A DNA stretch of 27,098 bases, from the IMG/VR virus record IMGVR_UViG_3300017753_000074, positions 1-27,098 of that record; one strand, written 5' to 3'. The position numbers and the translations under genes were made by a program. This document shows, in pieces, positions 19,683-27,098 of this stretch. Source of the stretch: a virus. The notes below the pieces were generated by a model. The model made no database searches. It saw nothing but the letters and a program-made list of their open reading frames with translations, and was not told the origin of the DNA. The stretch's first letter is position 1; every line of letters starts with the position of its first letter.

Positions 19683-21874
19683 GCGAGGGTAGCTACAGAG
19701 ATTATGGTAGCTTAGACGACCGAATTGGCGGAGAAGGGGATGTAATATTCCGTAGGATAAACTCGAGACTTCGAGGTAACCAACTTAATGAAGGTGAGGT
19801 ACAAGTTAGCGAAAACGGTAGGATGGATGTTAGCGGTAGTTGGCAACCTAGAAAAGGGTTATCAACTCTCTACGGTTCCATTACACAAACGGTAACACCT
19901 TCCGTTACTTTACCTGTTGCTTTACCTTTTACTTTAGGCACATCCTCACCTAATTTAGTATTTGGTGCTTGTGTATTTACAGACCCTACTAGTGCCTTGC
20001 CGGATGATTTTATATTTTCCGCTCGGGCAGATTCTTGTACGATTATACGGCCAAAAGACAAAGTTGTTTTTCAAACTAAGTACCCTACAAATTATTCGGT
20101 GAACCGGCGGGTTTCTATGGTTCAAGCGTTTAATAAAATTTTTTTATTTCAAGCTAGTAAAACGCCTTTAGAACTCAGCCCAACTTTAACGAGGGCTACC
20201 ATAACAAGTGCTACTAGATTAAGCTCCGTAATTACTATAAACTCTCCCGCTCACGGTCTTGTGTCAGGGGACTTAGTTACGCTAACCGGCTTATCCGGTC
20301 AAGCTAGTACAGACCCTGACCCTAACGGCCTTTATACGGTGTCAACATCCGGAGGCCCGGATGTTTTTACAATCGTAAAGGACCACTCTAGTGCGAGTGT
20401 AAATTCTATTACCTACTCCGCCTCCGGTGCTTATGCTGAGTATTGGAACTCCTTTCAAGAAGTGCAGTCCGGTTATTATGTAATGCCTTCACAACTAACA
20501 GACACGGTAACTGCTAGTAATGGGGAGTTATTGTTTACGGTTAACAACCATGGTTTAACTTTAGGTCAAAGTTTAACCTTAATCCAAGGGACGGATGGGT
20601 TTTCAGGGGTCCCGGAACAAGAAGTCCGTGCTACTTTTATAACTCCCAATACTTTTAAAGTGAACTTGGCGGTTAAAGATAATACTACGGGTATTGTTAC
20701 TTTAGTTCAAAAAAAACCTGTAAGCTATTTAGTGCATATGCCTTCAACTCCTTTTGGTGTAGTAAATCAAAGAAGATTTTGGATGCCTTATTTTTACGAG
20801 GAACTAAACCGAGGGGCTACGCAAGTGACTTGGAAGGATCGCTCGAACAAAGATGAAATAATTTGTTCGGATGTATTAGATGAAAACACTTACGATGTGG
20901 TAGGGCAAAGGCTTCGCATAACGGGAGGTAGCAATGATTTTGTACAAGCTATTGAACCTTTTACGGAAGACACTTTAATTGTATTTGCCCGGCGTTCTAT
21001 TCATAAAGTTAGCGGGGTCTCGGGAAGCCTTAAAGATGTGTCCGTCAATGTGGTCACTCCCGATCTTGGATGTACTGCTCGTAAATCTATTGCACAAGTA
21101 GGGTCTAAGATCTTATTCCTTTCTGACCGGGGGGTGTACATGATCGAGTACTTTGATCAATATAATTTAAGAGGTGCGGAAATCCCTCTATCTGAATCGG
21201 TACAACCTATTTTTGACCGTGTTAATGTTAATTATATGGACAAGGCAGTTGGAGTTTATTTTAATAATCGCTACTATTTAGCTTTAAGTTTAGATGGAAA
21301 TACCGAAAACTCTCACATTGTGATTTATAATTTTATTAATCAAGGTTGGGAGTCATTAGATTTCGTAGACTCTACTGCTTTCTTTGTGATTGATTTTTTA
21401 GTTGCTCGAGAGAACCGACAAAATAACCTTTATGTAACTACGACTGAAGGAGGTATTCACCGGCTAGACTCAGTTGAGGGTGGGGACGAGACTACGACCA
21501 CGGGAGGCACCACTCTACCTGTAAAAAGTTTATTTGAAAGTCGTGCCTACGACCTAAACACTATGGATAGGAAACAATTTACACGGGCTGAGATTCAAGT
21601 AAAGAGTTCCGATAGTGCTAGTTCAAACGCGGATATTTCTTTTCACATTAAGGACCCGGATGCTACGGTTGAAGGGTTATCAATAGCAAATCTCTTAGCT
21701 GAACAATATGCCTCAAACCTAAGTGCAAGCAAAGATGCTTCTCTTAGGAGCTCTGTTCGTAGTAAAGGGTTTTCAGCTAGTGTGAGGATTAAGCCTACTG
21801 CGGGTAGGCCCTTAGTTACCGCCTTAAAAGTAGACGGTAGAATTACCAACCGATCAACCATTAGTAAAACATGA
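19679..21874 (+). CDS. tail nozzle / tail tubular protein B-like protein
   Basis: 731 residues. Start at the ATG overlapping the previous stop (ATGA), preceded by AAGGATTGG. The N-terminus has RRINSRLRGNQLNEGEVQVS and MDVSGSWQPRKGLSTL, typical of proteins that begin podophage tail nozzles ('R---R--P-QL--GEV--ENG-----G---R-G---'). The middle is beta-rich (Ig-like, ADGLxxV repeats). The C-terminal half contains TARKSIAQVGSKILFLSDRGVYMI and HIVIYNFINQGWESLDF, as in the beta-propeller/nozzle domains of T7 gp12- or P22-like tails. Role: tail tip channel. The exact homologue is unsettled but structural identity is strong. Confidence 0.75.
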   Translation: MSEGSYRDYGSLDDRIGGEGDVIFRRINSRLRGNQLNEGEVQVSENGRMDVSGSWQPRKGLSTLYGSITQTVTPSVTLPVALPFTLGTSSPNLVFGACVFTDPTSALPDDFIFSARADSCTIIRPKDKVVFQTKYPTNYSVNRRVSMVQAFNKIFLFQASKTPLELSPTLTRATITSATRLSSVITINSPAHGLVSGDLVTLTGLSGQASTDPDPNGLYTVSTSGGPDVFTIVKDHSSASVNSITYSASGAYAEYWNSFQEVQSGYYVMPSQLTDTVTASNGELLFTVNNHGLTLGQSLTLIQGTDGFSGVPEQEVRATFITPNTFKVNLAVKDNTTGIVTLVQKKPVSYLVHMPSTPFGVVNQRRFWMPYFYEELNRGATQVTWKDRSNKDEIICSDVLDENTYDVVGQRLRITGGSNDFVQAIEPFTEDTLIVFARRSIHKVSGVSGSLKDVSVNVVTPDLGCTARKSIAQVGSKILFLSDRGVYMIEYFDQYNLRGAEIPLSESVQPIFDRVNVNYMDKAVGVYFNNRYYLALSLDGNTENSHIVIYNFINQGWESLDFVDSTAFFVIDFLVARENRQNNLYVTTTEGGIHRLDSVEGGDETTTTGGTTLPVKSLFESRAYDLNTMDRKQFTRAEIQVKSSDSASSNADISFHIKDPDATVEGLSIANLLAEQYASNLSASKDASLRSSVRSKGFSASVRIKPTAGRPLVTALKVDGRITNRSTISKT

Positions 21875-22992
21875 CACAACAAATTTCAAAGGGTAACACT
21901 TTTATAGCCGGTGATACCGTCACGGCAGATTCTTTAAATGCTCACATAGATAATGCAACTTTTGTTTCGGGTGCGGGTAATACCACGGATGATGTGACTT
22001 TAGAGGTGCACACGGACGGTTATTTAAAAGTTAAAGACGGTGCAAATCTAGTGGCAAGTAACCTTAGTGCATCGACTGCAAGTGTCGGAAATTATTGGTT
22101 AACTGAGTTTTCTTTAAATTTTTGGAACAGGCCCTTTGTGTTTTTGGACCAAGCACAGGAAACACTTTTGCAAAATAAAACTATAGCACAAATTGATGTA
22201 GACCACTCCGTGCATTTAGTCAAAGTTGATGGTGCTAAAACTTTGCGTTTACAAAGTTATTTAGTAAACGAAGATACTAGATTTGATGTGGAGGGTACGA
22301 TTAGTGCGTCAGGTTTTGGCACAAGTCAGAATGCACAGATTTGGCTAAGGGCAGTAGCTAGTAATAATAGTAGCAGGTTTTGGTTAAACACTTCTAGGCA
22401 TGACGATGCTATTTATAATCTTTACCCTGACCAAACAAATACACCAAGTGGGTCAAGGGCTTTAGTTGAAGTGGGACTTTCATCAAGTGGCAATGCATCA
22501 GATTTAAAAGTTCATGGGGATGTTTTACCCGGCACACACAACACCTACCATTTAGGTTCAAGTAGTCTTAGGTGGGACAACTTATGGAATGACGGAAGTT
22601 TTAGCAATTCCGATGAAAACCTGAAACAGGACATTGAAGAATTAGATGAAGCAGAAAAGCGTGTGGCAGTTAAAGCGAAAGCATTAATTAAAAAATATCG
22701 TTTTAAAAGAGCCGTTGCTAAAAAGGGAGACGAGGCAAGGATTCATGTAGGTATAATAGCACAGGAATTACAAAGTGCATTTGAGAGTGAAGGGCTAGAT
22801 GCGTTTCGTTATTCCATGATTGGTAAAGATACTTGGTGGGAAAAGGAATTTGAAATTGATGACAAGATTGGTAAACGCACCGAATTAAAAACTTACGATT
22901 CAGCAGAAAAAGCACCTTCAGATGCCATCAAGAAAACACAGATGAGTGTAAATTATTCAGAGCTTCTTGCTTTTATAATCTCGGCTATGTGA
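21871..22992 (+). CDS. tailspike/fibre with S74 intramolecular chaperone domain
   Basis: 373 residues, ATGA overlap with the nozzle gene. The N-terminus (ISKGNTFIAGDTVTADSLNA) resembles a tail-attachment domain. The middle is beta-rich, ending in a YHLGSSSLRWDNLW beta-helix cap. From residue 247, SDENLKQDI begins the S74 self-cleaving chaperone: Ser247 with Lys252, then HVGIIAQEL (292-300) and VNYSELLAFI (360-369) define the family. Such domains trimerise the fibre and cleave themselves before the Ser. It is another receptor-binding protein, and its DNA is CCGG-poor like the LamG genes. Confidence 0.85.
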   Translation: MTQQISKGNTFIAGDTVTADSLNAHIDNATFVSGAGNTTDDVTLEVHTDGYLKVKDGANLVASNLSASTASVGNYWLTEFSLNFWNRPFVFLDQAQETLLQNKTIAQIDVDHSVHLVKVDGAKTLRLQSYLVNEDTRFDVEGTISASGFGTSQNAQIWLRAVASNNSSRFWLNTSRHDDAIYNLYPDQTNTPSGSRALVEVGLSSSGNASDLKVHGDVLPGTHNTYHLGSSSLRWDNLWNDGSFSNSDENLKQDIEELDEAEKRVAVKAKALIKKYRFKRAVAKKGDEARIHVGIIAQELQSAFESEGLDAFRYSMIGKDTWWEKEFEIDDKIGKRTELKTYDSAEKAPSDAIKKTQMSVNYSELLAFIISAM

Positions 22993-23378
22993 TGTCTAGT
23001 ATTAAGGCTCACTTAATAAAAAAAACAACCGGCTTAAAACCGATAGACCATATTCATCGTTTGTATGAGGATAAAAAAGAATTTAATTTAGACTTACAAA
23101 GTTACTTGCAATATGGATACTTACATTCTTGTGATGATTTATTCTTAATGGCAAAGAAAGTAGATTGCAATGTCGATCCGTTTGAGCAATGGCTTAGTCC
23201 TAATCCTAATTGTTGGTTTGTAAGATGGGCCTCCGGTGTCGGGGGTCTAAAAAAGATGATGGATTCGGTAAAACCTATGGAGTGGGTAATGTTCAGAAGA
23301 GTTCGAGAGAACGGTCACGAAACGGAATACCGTATATGTCGGTGGACACGGTTGTATAAATTAATAGAAAGAATTTAA
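22992..23378 (+). CDS. hypothetical protein (128 aa)
   Basis: Starts at the ATG sharing a base with the S74 gene's stop (TGATG); an upstream GTG is less likely. Contains DPFEQWLSPNPNCWFVRWASGVGG and PMEWVMFRRVRENGHETEYR, ending in a basic helix. The 'DP---WL--N---W-VRWA-G' pattern occurs in uncharacterised proteins near phage tail genes. No membrane helix. I cannot assign a role; tail accessory or host-interaction protein is possible. Confidence 0.6.
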   Translation: MSSIKAHLIKKTTGLKPIDHIHRLYEDKKEFNLDLQSYLQYGYLHSCDDLFLMAKKVDCNVDPFEQWLSPNPNCWFVRWASGVGGLKKMMDSVKPMEWVMFRRVRENGHETEYRICRWTRLYKLIERI

Positions 23379-23379
23379 A

Positions 23380-23730
23380 ATGGGAGGATCAGCAGTTAGA
23401 ACACCGGCACAGAACACTCAAGCGTACCAACCGGTATATCAAAAAGATGGTAATTATTATAAGCGGGATGCCCCGAAACAATCCGACAAAGGTAAGGCTA
23501 TGGGTGGCCCGGCCCAACATGGCGGTAATCCTATGAGGGCTACTAACAATAAAGGTAAAGCCTCTGTACCTAGTTACAGTCAAGTGGGAGGTAGGATGCA
23601 AAGTATGGGTAAGCCCCGCCGACCTAGTCAGGCCATGCAGTTAGATTTAGGTAAGTATCAAGGTAACCAAGCATCAAAGGCAACAAGACAAGCACAAGGT
23701 CCTAGTTTTTATGGGATAAACCGATTCTAA
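23380..23730 (+). CDS. hypothetical low-complexity basic protein (116 aa)
   Basis: The protein is disordered in appearance: rich in Gln, Gly, Asn, Lys and Pro, with GGPAQHGGNPMRATNNKGKAS and MGKPRRPSQAM, ending in SFYGINRF. No motif is visible. It lies between the tail and internal-virion genes and could be a packaged internal protein or an assembly linker. Codon frame, tight spacing and start context (AATTTAAAATGG) support a real gene. Confidence 0.55.
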   Translation: MGGSAVRTPAQNTQAYQPVYQKDGNYYKRDAPKQSDKGKAMGGPAQHGGNPMRATNNKGKASVPSYSQVGGRMQSMGKPRRPSQAMQLDLGKYQGNQASKATRQAQGPSFYGINRF

Positions 23731-23732
23731 TT

Positions 23733-24689
23733 ATGGGAAGCACTAAAGTAGAAGCACCTCCACCAAGAGACTACGGGAAAGAAACCCGCGATGCCCTCGA
23801 GGCTCAAGTAGAACTTGCCCCCCAACTATTTGCGAATGAGATGAAGTATCGTCCGCAGTATGCGGATTTAGAGAGGCAAATGCAATTGGATCAACTAGGC
23901 ATAGACTCTAGTAAGGGTTTACTGCAAGCTATGATCGAGGATATTGTCCCCGCTCAAGCCCTAATGAAGGAACAAAGTACTGCGGGTGAAATCGAAACTA
24001 TTCGTAAACTTGCTCCAAGTTTAATTGAAGCTCAAAGAAGTGCTGACCCTGAGGCAGAGAAATTAAGACAAGCTATTATGGGGAGAGCTCAATCCGGGTT
24101 AGAGGCAACCTCCGAGTTTGATACAATTTTAGAACAGGCTAAAGAAGATTACTTAGCGGGTGAAGGTCTGACCTCGCAAGAAGAAAGAGAATTAGAACAA
24201 CAAGTTTTAGAGGGGGCTTCGGCTAGAGGTATGTCGGGTCAAGCCTCTACTTTAGAAGACATGATCTCATCTCGTTTGAGTGCTAACCGGGAGATCGGTC
24301 GTCAACGGTCGCAGGATTATTCTCGTGCCATTAGTAACATGATTGAGGCAGAGCAAGTGGCTTTGCGTAATGCGGGTGGTGCGTACCAAATGGGTAACTT
24401 TGATGTACTTAAAGCGTTGACCGGACGAAGTGGCAACTCACCGGTCATGGCTCAACAGGGGTTTGGGTCCGCTAATTTTGCCTTGAATTCTTCTCCGGCT
24501 TTATTTAACCCTGAAAGTTCTATGGCTCAAGCAATCGGTGCGGGTAATTACCAAGCTGAGATGGATGCTAGAACTGCTACCGCAAGCAACAAGGCTAGTT
24601 TAATGTCCGGTATGTTAGGTTTAGGCGGTTCAGTTTTAGGCGGGATGGCAACAGGAGGAACAGGCTTCTTTAAACCTAAAGGACCATGA
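23733..24689 (+). CDS. probable internal virion / ejection protein 1 (318 aa)
   Basis: The N-terminus has PQLFANEMKYRPQYADLERQ, a feature of a podophage internal-protein family, followed by long helices (residues 60-215, Glu/Gln/Ala-rich coiled-coil). Then comes an aromatic Asn/Ser/Gly region, and a Gly-rich hydrophobic end (MSGMLGLGGSVLGGMATGG) that may insert in the membrane. This layout fits T7 gp14-like ejection proteins that open a conduit across the host envelope. The next gene overlaps by ATGA, indicating a co-translated set. Confidence 0.6.
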   Translation: MGSTKVEAPPPRDYGKETRDALEAQVELAPQLFANEMKYRPQYADLERQMQLDQLGIDSSKGLLQAMIEDIVPAQALMKEQSTAGEIETIRKLAPSLIEAQRSADPEAEKLRQAIMGRAQSGLEATSEFDTILEQAKEDYLAGEGLTSQEERELEQQVLEGASARGMSGQASTLEDMISSRLSANREIGRQRSQDYSRAISNMIEAEQVALRNAGGAYQMGNFDVLKALTGRSGNSPVMAQQGFGSANFALNSSPALFNPESSMAQAIGAGNYQAEMDARTATASNKASLMSGMLGLGGSVLGGMATGGTGFFKPKGP

Positions 24690-25735
24690 GCAGACAACCT
24701 TTCTATGGAAGAACGCCCGGGATACAAGCTCGGGGGATGAATATGCAAGTCGCTACTCAAGGAGCCCGAGACATGGCTCGAGGTTTACAGAGTTTCGGTC
24801 AAGCCGTGGGTGGTATGATGCAAAAGTTTAAGGCCAAGAAAGAGAAAGAAGAGATGGAAGGTAAGGCCGAGCAAGCTCTATTAACCATGGGCCTCCCACC
24901 CGAGGTGGCCAAAGCCGGTTCTAAAGATAAGAGTTTGATTAGTTCGTTCGTTCAGACCGAAAACCTAAAACTTGATCAAGAACGAACCGATGCATACAAG
25001 GCGGGTATGAAAGCGAAGACTCAGATTGATGCCATGCAAAAGAAGATGGATGGATTTTTAGCAAACGAAAAATCAGCTAAAGAAGTTTTATATAAAGAAG
25101 ATCCGTATGGTAATACACAAGCCCAAAATCTGTATGGCAACCTTTCTAATCTTGCTCCCGAAAACCCCGAGGACCAACCGCCGGGTACATTTTCTGCAAC
25201 CCTTAAACACATTCAATCCTTACACGCTGACAAAGAAACAAGAAACGCTTTTGATAATTTCACCGGAGATGTAACAACGCTTATGGATCCGTCTGATAAA
25301 AACTATGCCGAGGCTTCGGCAAAATTTTTAAGGTTAACAGGGGAAAAGGGCCCGGGTATGCTTAGTTCCTTTGCCACTATTGGTGAAAATCAGAGAAGGA
25401 CTCAAGCCTTGGCTAAAGAGGATAAACCTTTTGAACCCGGGGCCCCTGTACCGGTTGATCTAGATGGAGACACTAAACCGGATTACTTCGGTATGCGTAC
25501 TACAAAAAATAGTATGCAATATGTCGATGCTAGTGGTAAAACTCAAAATGTACCTACTACCATTTTAGAGAATCAAGACATCCAAAGGATGATTGCAGAG
25601 GGGGATGTGGATGGTCTTACAATTGCATTTAGGAAAAGCATACGAACTGAAGAAGATGAAGAACTAAGGGATGTATCTAAATTACCTTCGATACTTCAAG
25701 CCTTAATCGAGAAAGCTAAACAGAATCAGCCATGA
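24686..25735 (+). CDS. probable internal virion protein 2 (349 aa)
   Basis: Overlaps its neighbours by ATGA on both ends; AAGGACC precedes the ATG. The N-terminus is basic (QPFYGRTPGIQARGMNMQ) and followed by a Lys/Glu helix (MMQKFKAKKEKEEMEGKAEQ). The rest is helical with DGDTKPDYFG and a DASGKTQNVP segment that may be a small calcium-loop or hairpin. No enzyme motif. Its place between two internal-type proteins suggests an ejected core protein. Confidence 0.55.
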   Translation: MSRQPFYGRTPGIQARGMNMQVATQGARDMARGLQSFGQAVGGMMQKFKAKKEKEEMEGKAEQALLTMGLPPEVAKAGSKDKSLISSFVQTENLKLDQERTDAYKAGMKAKTQIDAMQKKMDGFLANEKSAKEVLYKEDPYGNTQAQNLYGNLSNLAPENPEDQPPGTFSATLKHIQSLHADKETRNAFDNFTGDVTTLMDPSDKNYAEASAKFLRLTGEKGPGMLSSFATIGENQRRTQALAKEDKPFEPGAPVPVDLDGDTKPDYFGMRTTKNSMQYVDASGKTQNVPTTILENQDIQRMIAEGDVDGLTIAFRKSIRTEEDEELRDVSKLPSILQALIEKAKQNQP

Positions 25736-27098
25736 ATAAATTTGACTTCGGTAACTTTAATGAGGAACCGGACGAATACGATCTGTTTCCCGATGCTTCC
25801 TCAAACCGCACAAACCTACTAGAAAACTTTGCTTACGAACTTCCCGCCCCGGGCGGTGGGACCATGGCAAATAGAGACATCGTCTTTAATAAAGCCCGGA
25901 GTCCCGAGCTCGAGGGTGAGCGACTAGAGGTGGCCGATAGACTTCTCAAGGAAGAAGAGAAGAAACAATTAATCAAAGATGCGGTACAAGATGAAGTAGA
26001 GAACTTTCAGACCGGGCGTAGATTCTCTGATGGATTTATTGGAGGCTACGGTAATGCATTAGCCGGCGGTTTAAGGATGCTCGGTGGGGATGAAGGTGCG
26101 GATAGGATTCAAGAAGGTATGCGTACCCCGCAGATCCAAATGAACCAACAGAAGTTAATGGAGATGGCTCGTAAATATTCTCCGGACCAAGCAGATATAT
26201 TAGAAGAAGAACTAGAAGAAACTTTTGTAGGTGACCTAGCAACAGGAGCGGGTCAACTTGTTGGACAAGTAGGAGCCGTTGGAACTGCTTCAGCCGTAGC
26301 CGGTCCTTATGGTGGCGGGGCTATGTTAACCGGCCTAGTGGTAGGTAATAATTTTGAAGGTAACTATAACCGTTCAATAGAAGAACGCACGGTTAAGTTA
26401 ATGGATTCTTATCAGAAGGAAGGTAGATTTGTTGAGCCCGAAGTTCTTGAACAGGAAGTCGCTGACATTAAAAAAGAAGCTAAGAGTGATGCGTACCGAA
26501 ACTTGCCCGGTGCGATACCCGAGTTAGCTCTTGAAGCTATCTTTATGAAAGGTGCGGGTAAGCTACTTCGAGGGAAGGCCGGAACTACCTCAGATAAACT
26601 AGCTACCTTTACTATTGGTTCATTAGCGGAGGGATCTTCTGAAGCCTTATCCGCCGGGCTACAGAACTACATGGTCAAAAACAACATTAACCCGGAGCAA
26701 GAAGTTAGCGAGGGTATGTTAAGAGACTTTGCACTAGGCACCATACTAGGTACCACGGTTAACACGGCCTCCGGCCTAGCCGGTGAGTTCGATGCTTCGG
26801 GTCAACACTCTATACTTGGAGATGTTCAAAAGCTACAGAAAGATATTTACAAGAGAGCGGTTAAGGATGCCAAGAATGGTGACAAGGTATCTCAACAATA
26901 TGTAGAAGATTATAACAACGCCGTTGAATCCGTCATCGTAGAGGAGAACGGAGATATAATAAAAAGTGTATCTACTAAAGGAGCGAACAATACCTCCGGC
27001 GGTATGAGCCAAGATGCTATCTTAAAAGTTGTACAGAAACAAATGGGTAAGAGTGATCTCGATATCCATGTGGTGGATACACTAGCGAATGCATCTAA
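25732..27098 (+). CDS. large internal virion / polyvalent-like protein, N-terminal part (3' end outside window)
   Basis: The frame is open from the ATG (overlapping the upstream stop) to the window end: 455 complete codons, no stop. An acidic N-terminus precedes a helical region with Gly/Ala-rich hydrophobic stretches (TGAGQLVGQVGAVGTASAVA, and later TIGSLAEGSSEALSAG), typical of membrane-penetrating ejection proteins. The end (KSDLDIHVVDTLANAS) resembles the 'v-VVDs---L' linker seen in very long polyvalent phage proteins, which may carry several enzyme domains downstream. The class is inferred; length and remaining domains cannot be seen. Confidence 0.65.
   Translation, partial: MNKFDFGNFNEEPDEYDLFPDASSNRTNLLENFAYELPAPGGGTMANRDIVFNKARSPELEGERLEVADRLLKEEEKKQLIKDAVQDEVENFQTGRRFSDGFIGGYGNALAGGLRMLGGDEGADRIQEGMRTPQIQMNQQKLMEMARKYSPDQADILEEELEETFVGDLATGAGQLVGQVGAVGTASAVAGPYGGGAMLTGLVVGNNFEGNYNRSIEERTVKLMDSYQKEGRFVEPEVLEQEVADIKKEAKSDAYRNLPGAIPELALEAIFMKGAGKLLRGKAGTTSDKLATFTIGSLAEGSSEALSAGLQNYMVKNNINPEQEVSEGMLRDFALGTILGTTVNTASGLAGEFDASGQHSILGDVQKLQKDIYKRAVKDAKNGDKVSQQYVEDYNNAVESVIVEENGDIIKSVSTKGANNTSGGMSQDAILKVVQKQMGKSDLDIHVVDTLANAS

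Noticed and set aside
1-27098. tRNA genes, CRISPR arrays, insertion sequences, integrase and attachment sites
   Set aside because: Reading both strands gave no cloverleaf-like tRNA, no regularly spaced repeats, no transposase and no recombinase with catalytic residues; the resolvase-like HTH protein lacks the catalytic domain.

Overview
The window is part of the genome of a tailed double-stranded DNA phage (Caudoviricetes). It carries a near-complete virion module: terminase, portal, scaffold, SU10-like capsid, connector, tail nozzle, fibres and ejection proteins. No sheath, tape-measure or long-tail tube gene is visible. Together with the large internal proteins at the right end, this suggests a podovirus, but morphology and host are inferences. 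The host is bacterial: many starts have GGAG-type Shine-Dalgarno (SD) sequences, and one protein has a lipobox. No integrase, repressor, tRNA, CRISPR array or RNA polymerase is seen.

Layout. (1) 1-736, plus strand: the 3' end of a RepA/AAA_25-type replication ATPase and a small conserved phage gene. (2) 737-883: a nested inverted repeat and a bidirectional terminator between converging transcription units. (3) 884-5802, minus strand: a tightly coupled array of thirteen small genes. They include an ArdC-like zincin antirestriction protein, a ribbon-helix-helix-like protein, a coiled-coil protein, a 26-residue membrane peptide and several unrecognised proteins, with two promoter-like TTGACAAATCAAAT elements and a recurrent SD leader. 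This is probably the early or host-takeover region. (4) 5803-6927: a repeat-rich region around a minus-strand, HTH-containing candidate small terminase subunit. It holds 16-bp and 15-bp direct repeats, a hairpin, a guanine-quadruplex motif and a 12-bp palindrome, and is the best candidate for the packaging or regulatory locus. (5) 6928-14309, plus strand: large terminase, two small HTH proteins, two tiny basic proteins, portal, small head protein, an inserted PD-(D/E)XK nuclease, scaffold and major capsid protein, closed by a hairpin terminator. (6) 14400-23730: connector, small virion protein, two LamG receptor-fibre cassettes, a membrane/lipoprotein (possible lysis) cassette, tail nozzle, an S74-chaperone tailspike and two unknowns. 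(7) 23733-27098: two probable internal virion proteins and the start of a large internal/polyvalent-like protein that runs off the window.

The plus-strand genes are packed with ATGA, TGATG and TAATG overlaps, so late expression is probably polycistronic and translationally coupled. CCGG is very frequent in the portal and capsid genes and rare in the fibre genes, which suggests the receptor-binding genes have a separate history. The most notable signals are the repeat/G-quadruplex locus at the terminase genes with its reversed small-subunit gene, the modular fibre cassettes, the unrecognised early cluster with ArdC, and three coupled micro-genes (26, 38 and 42 residues).
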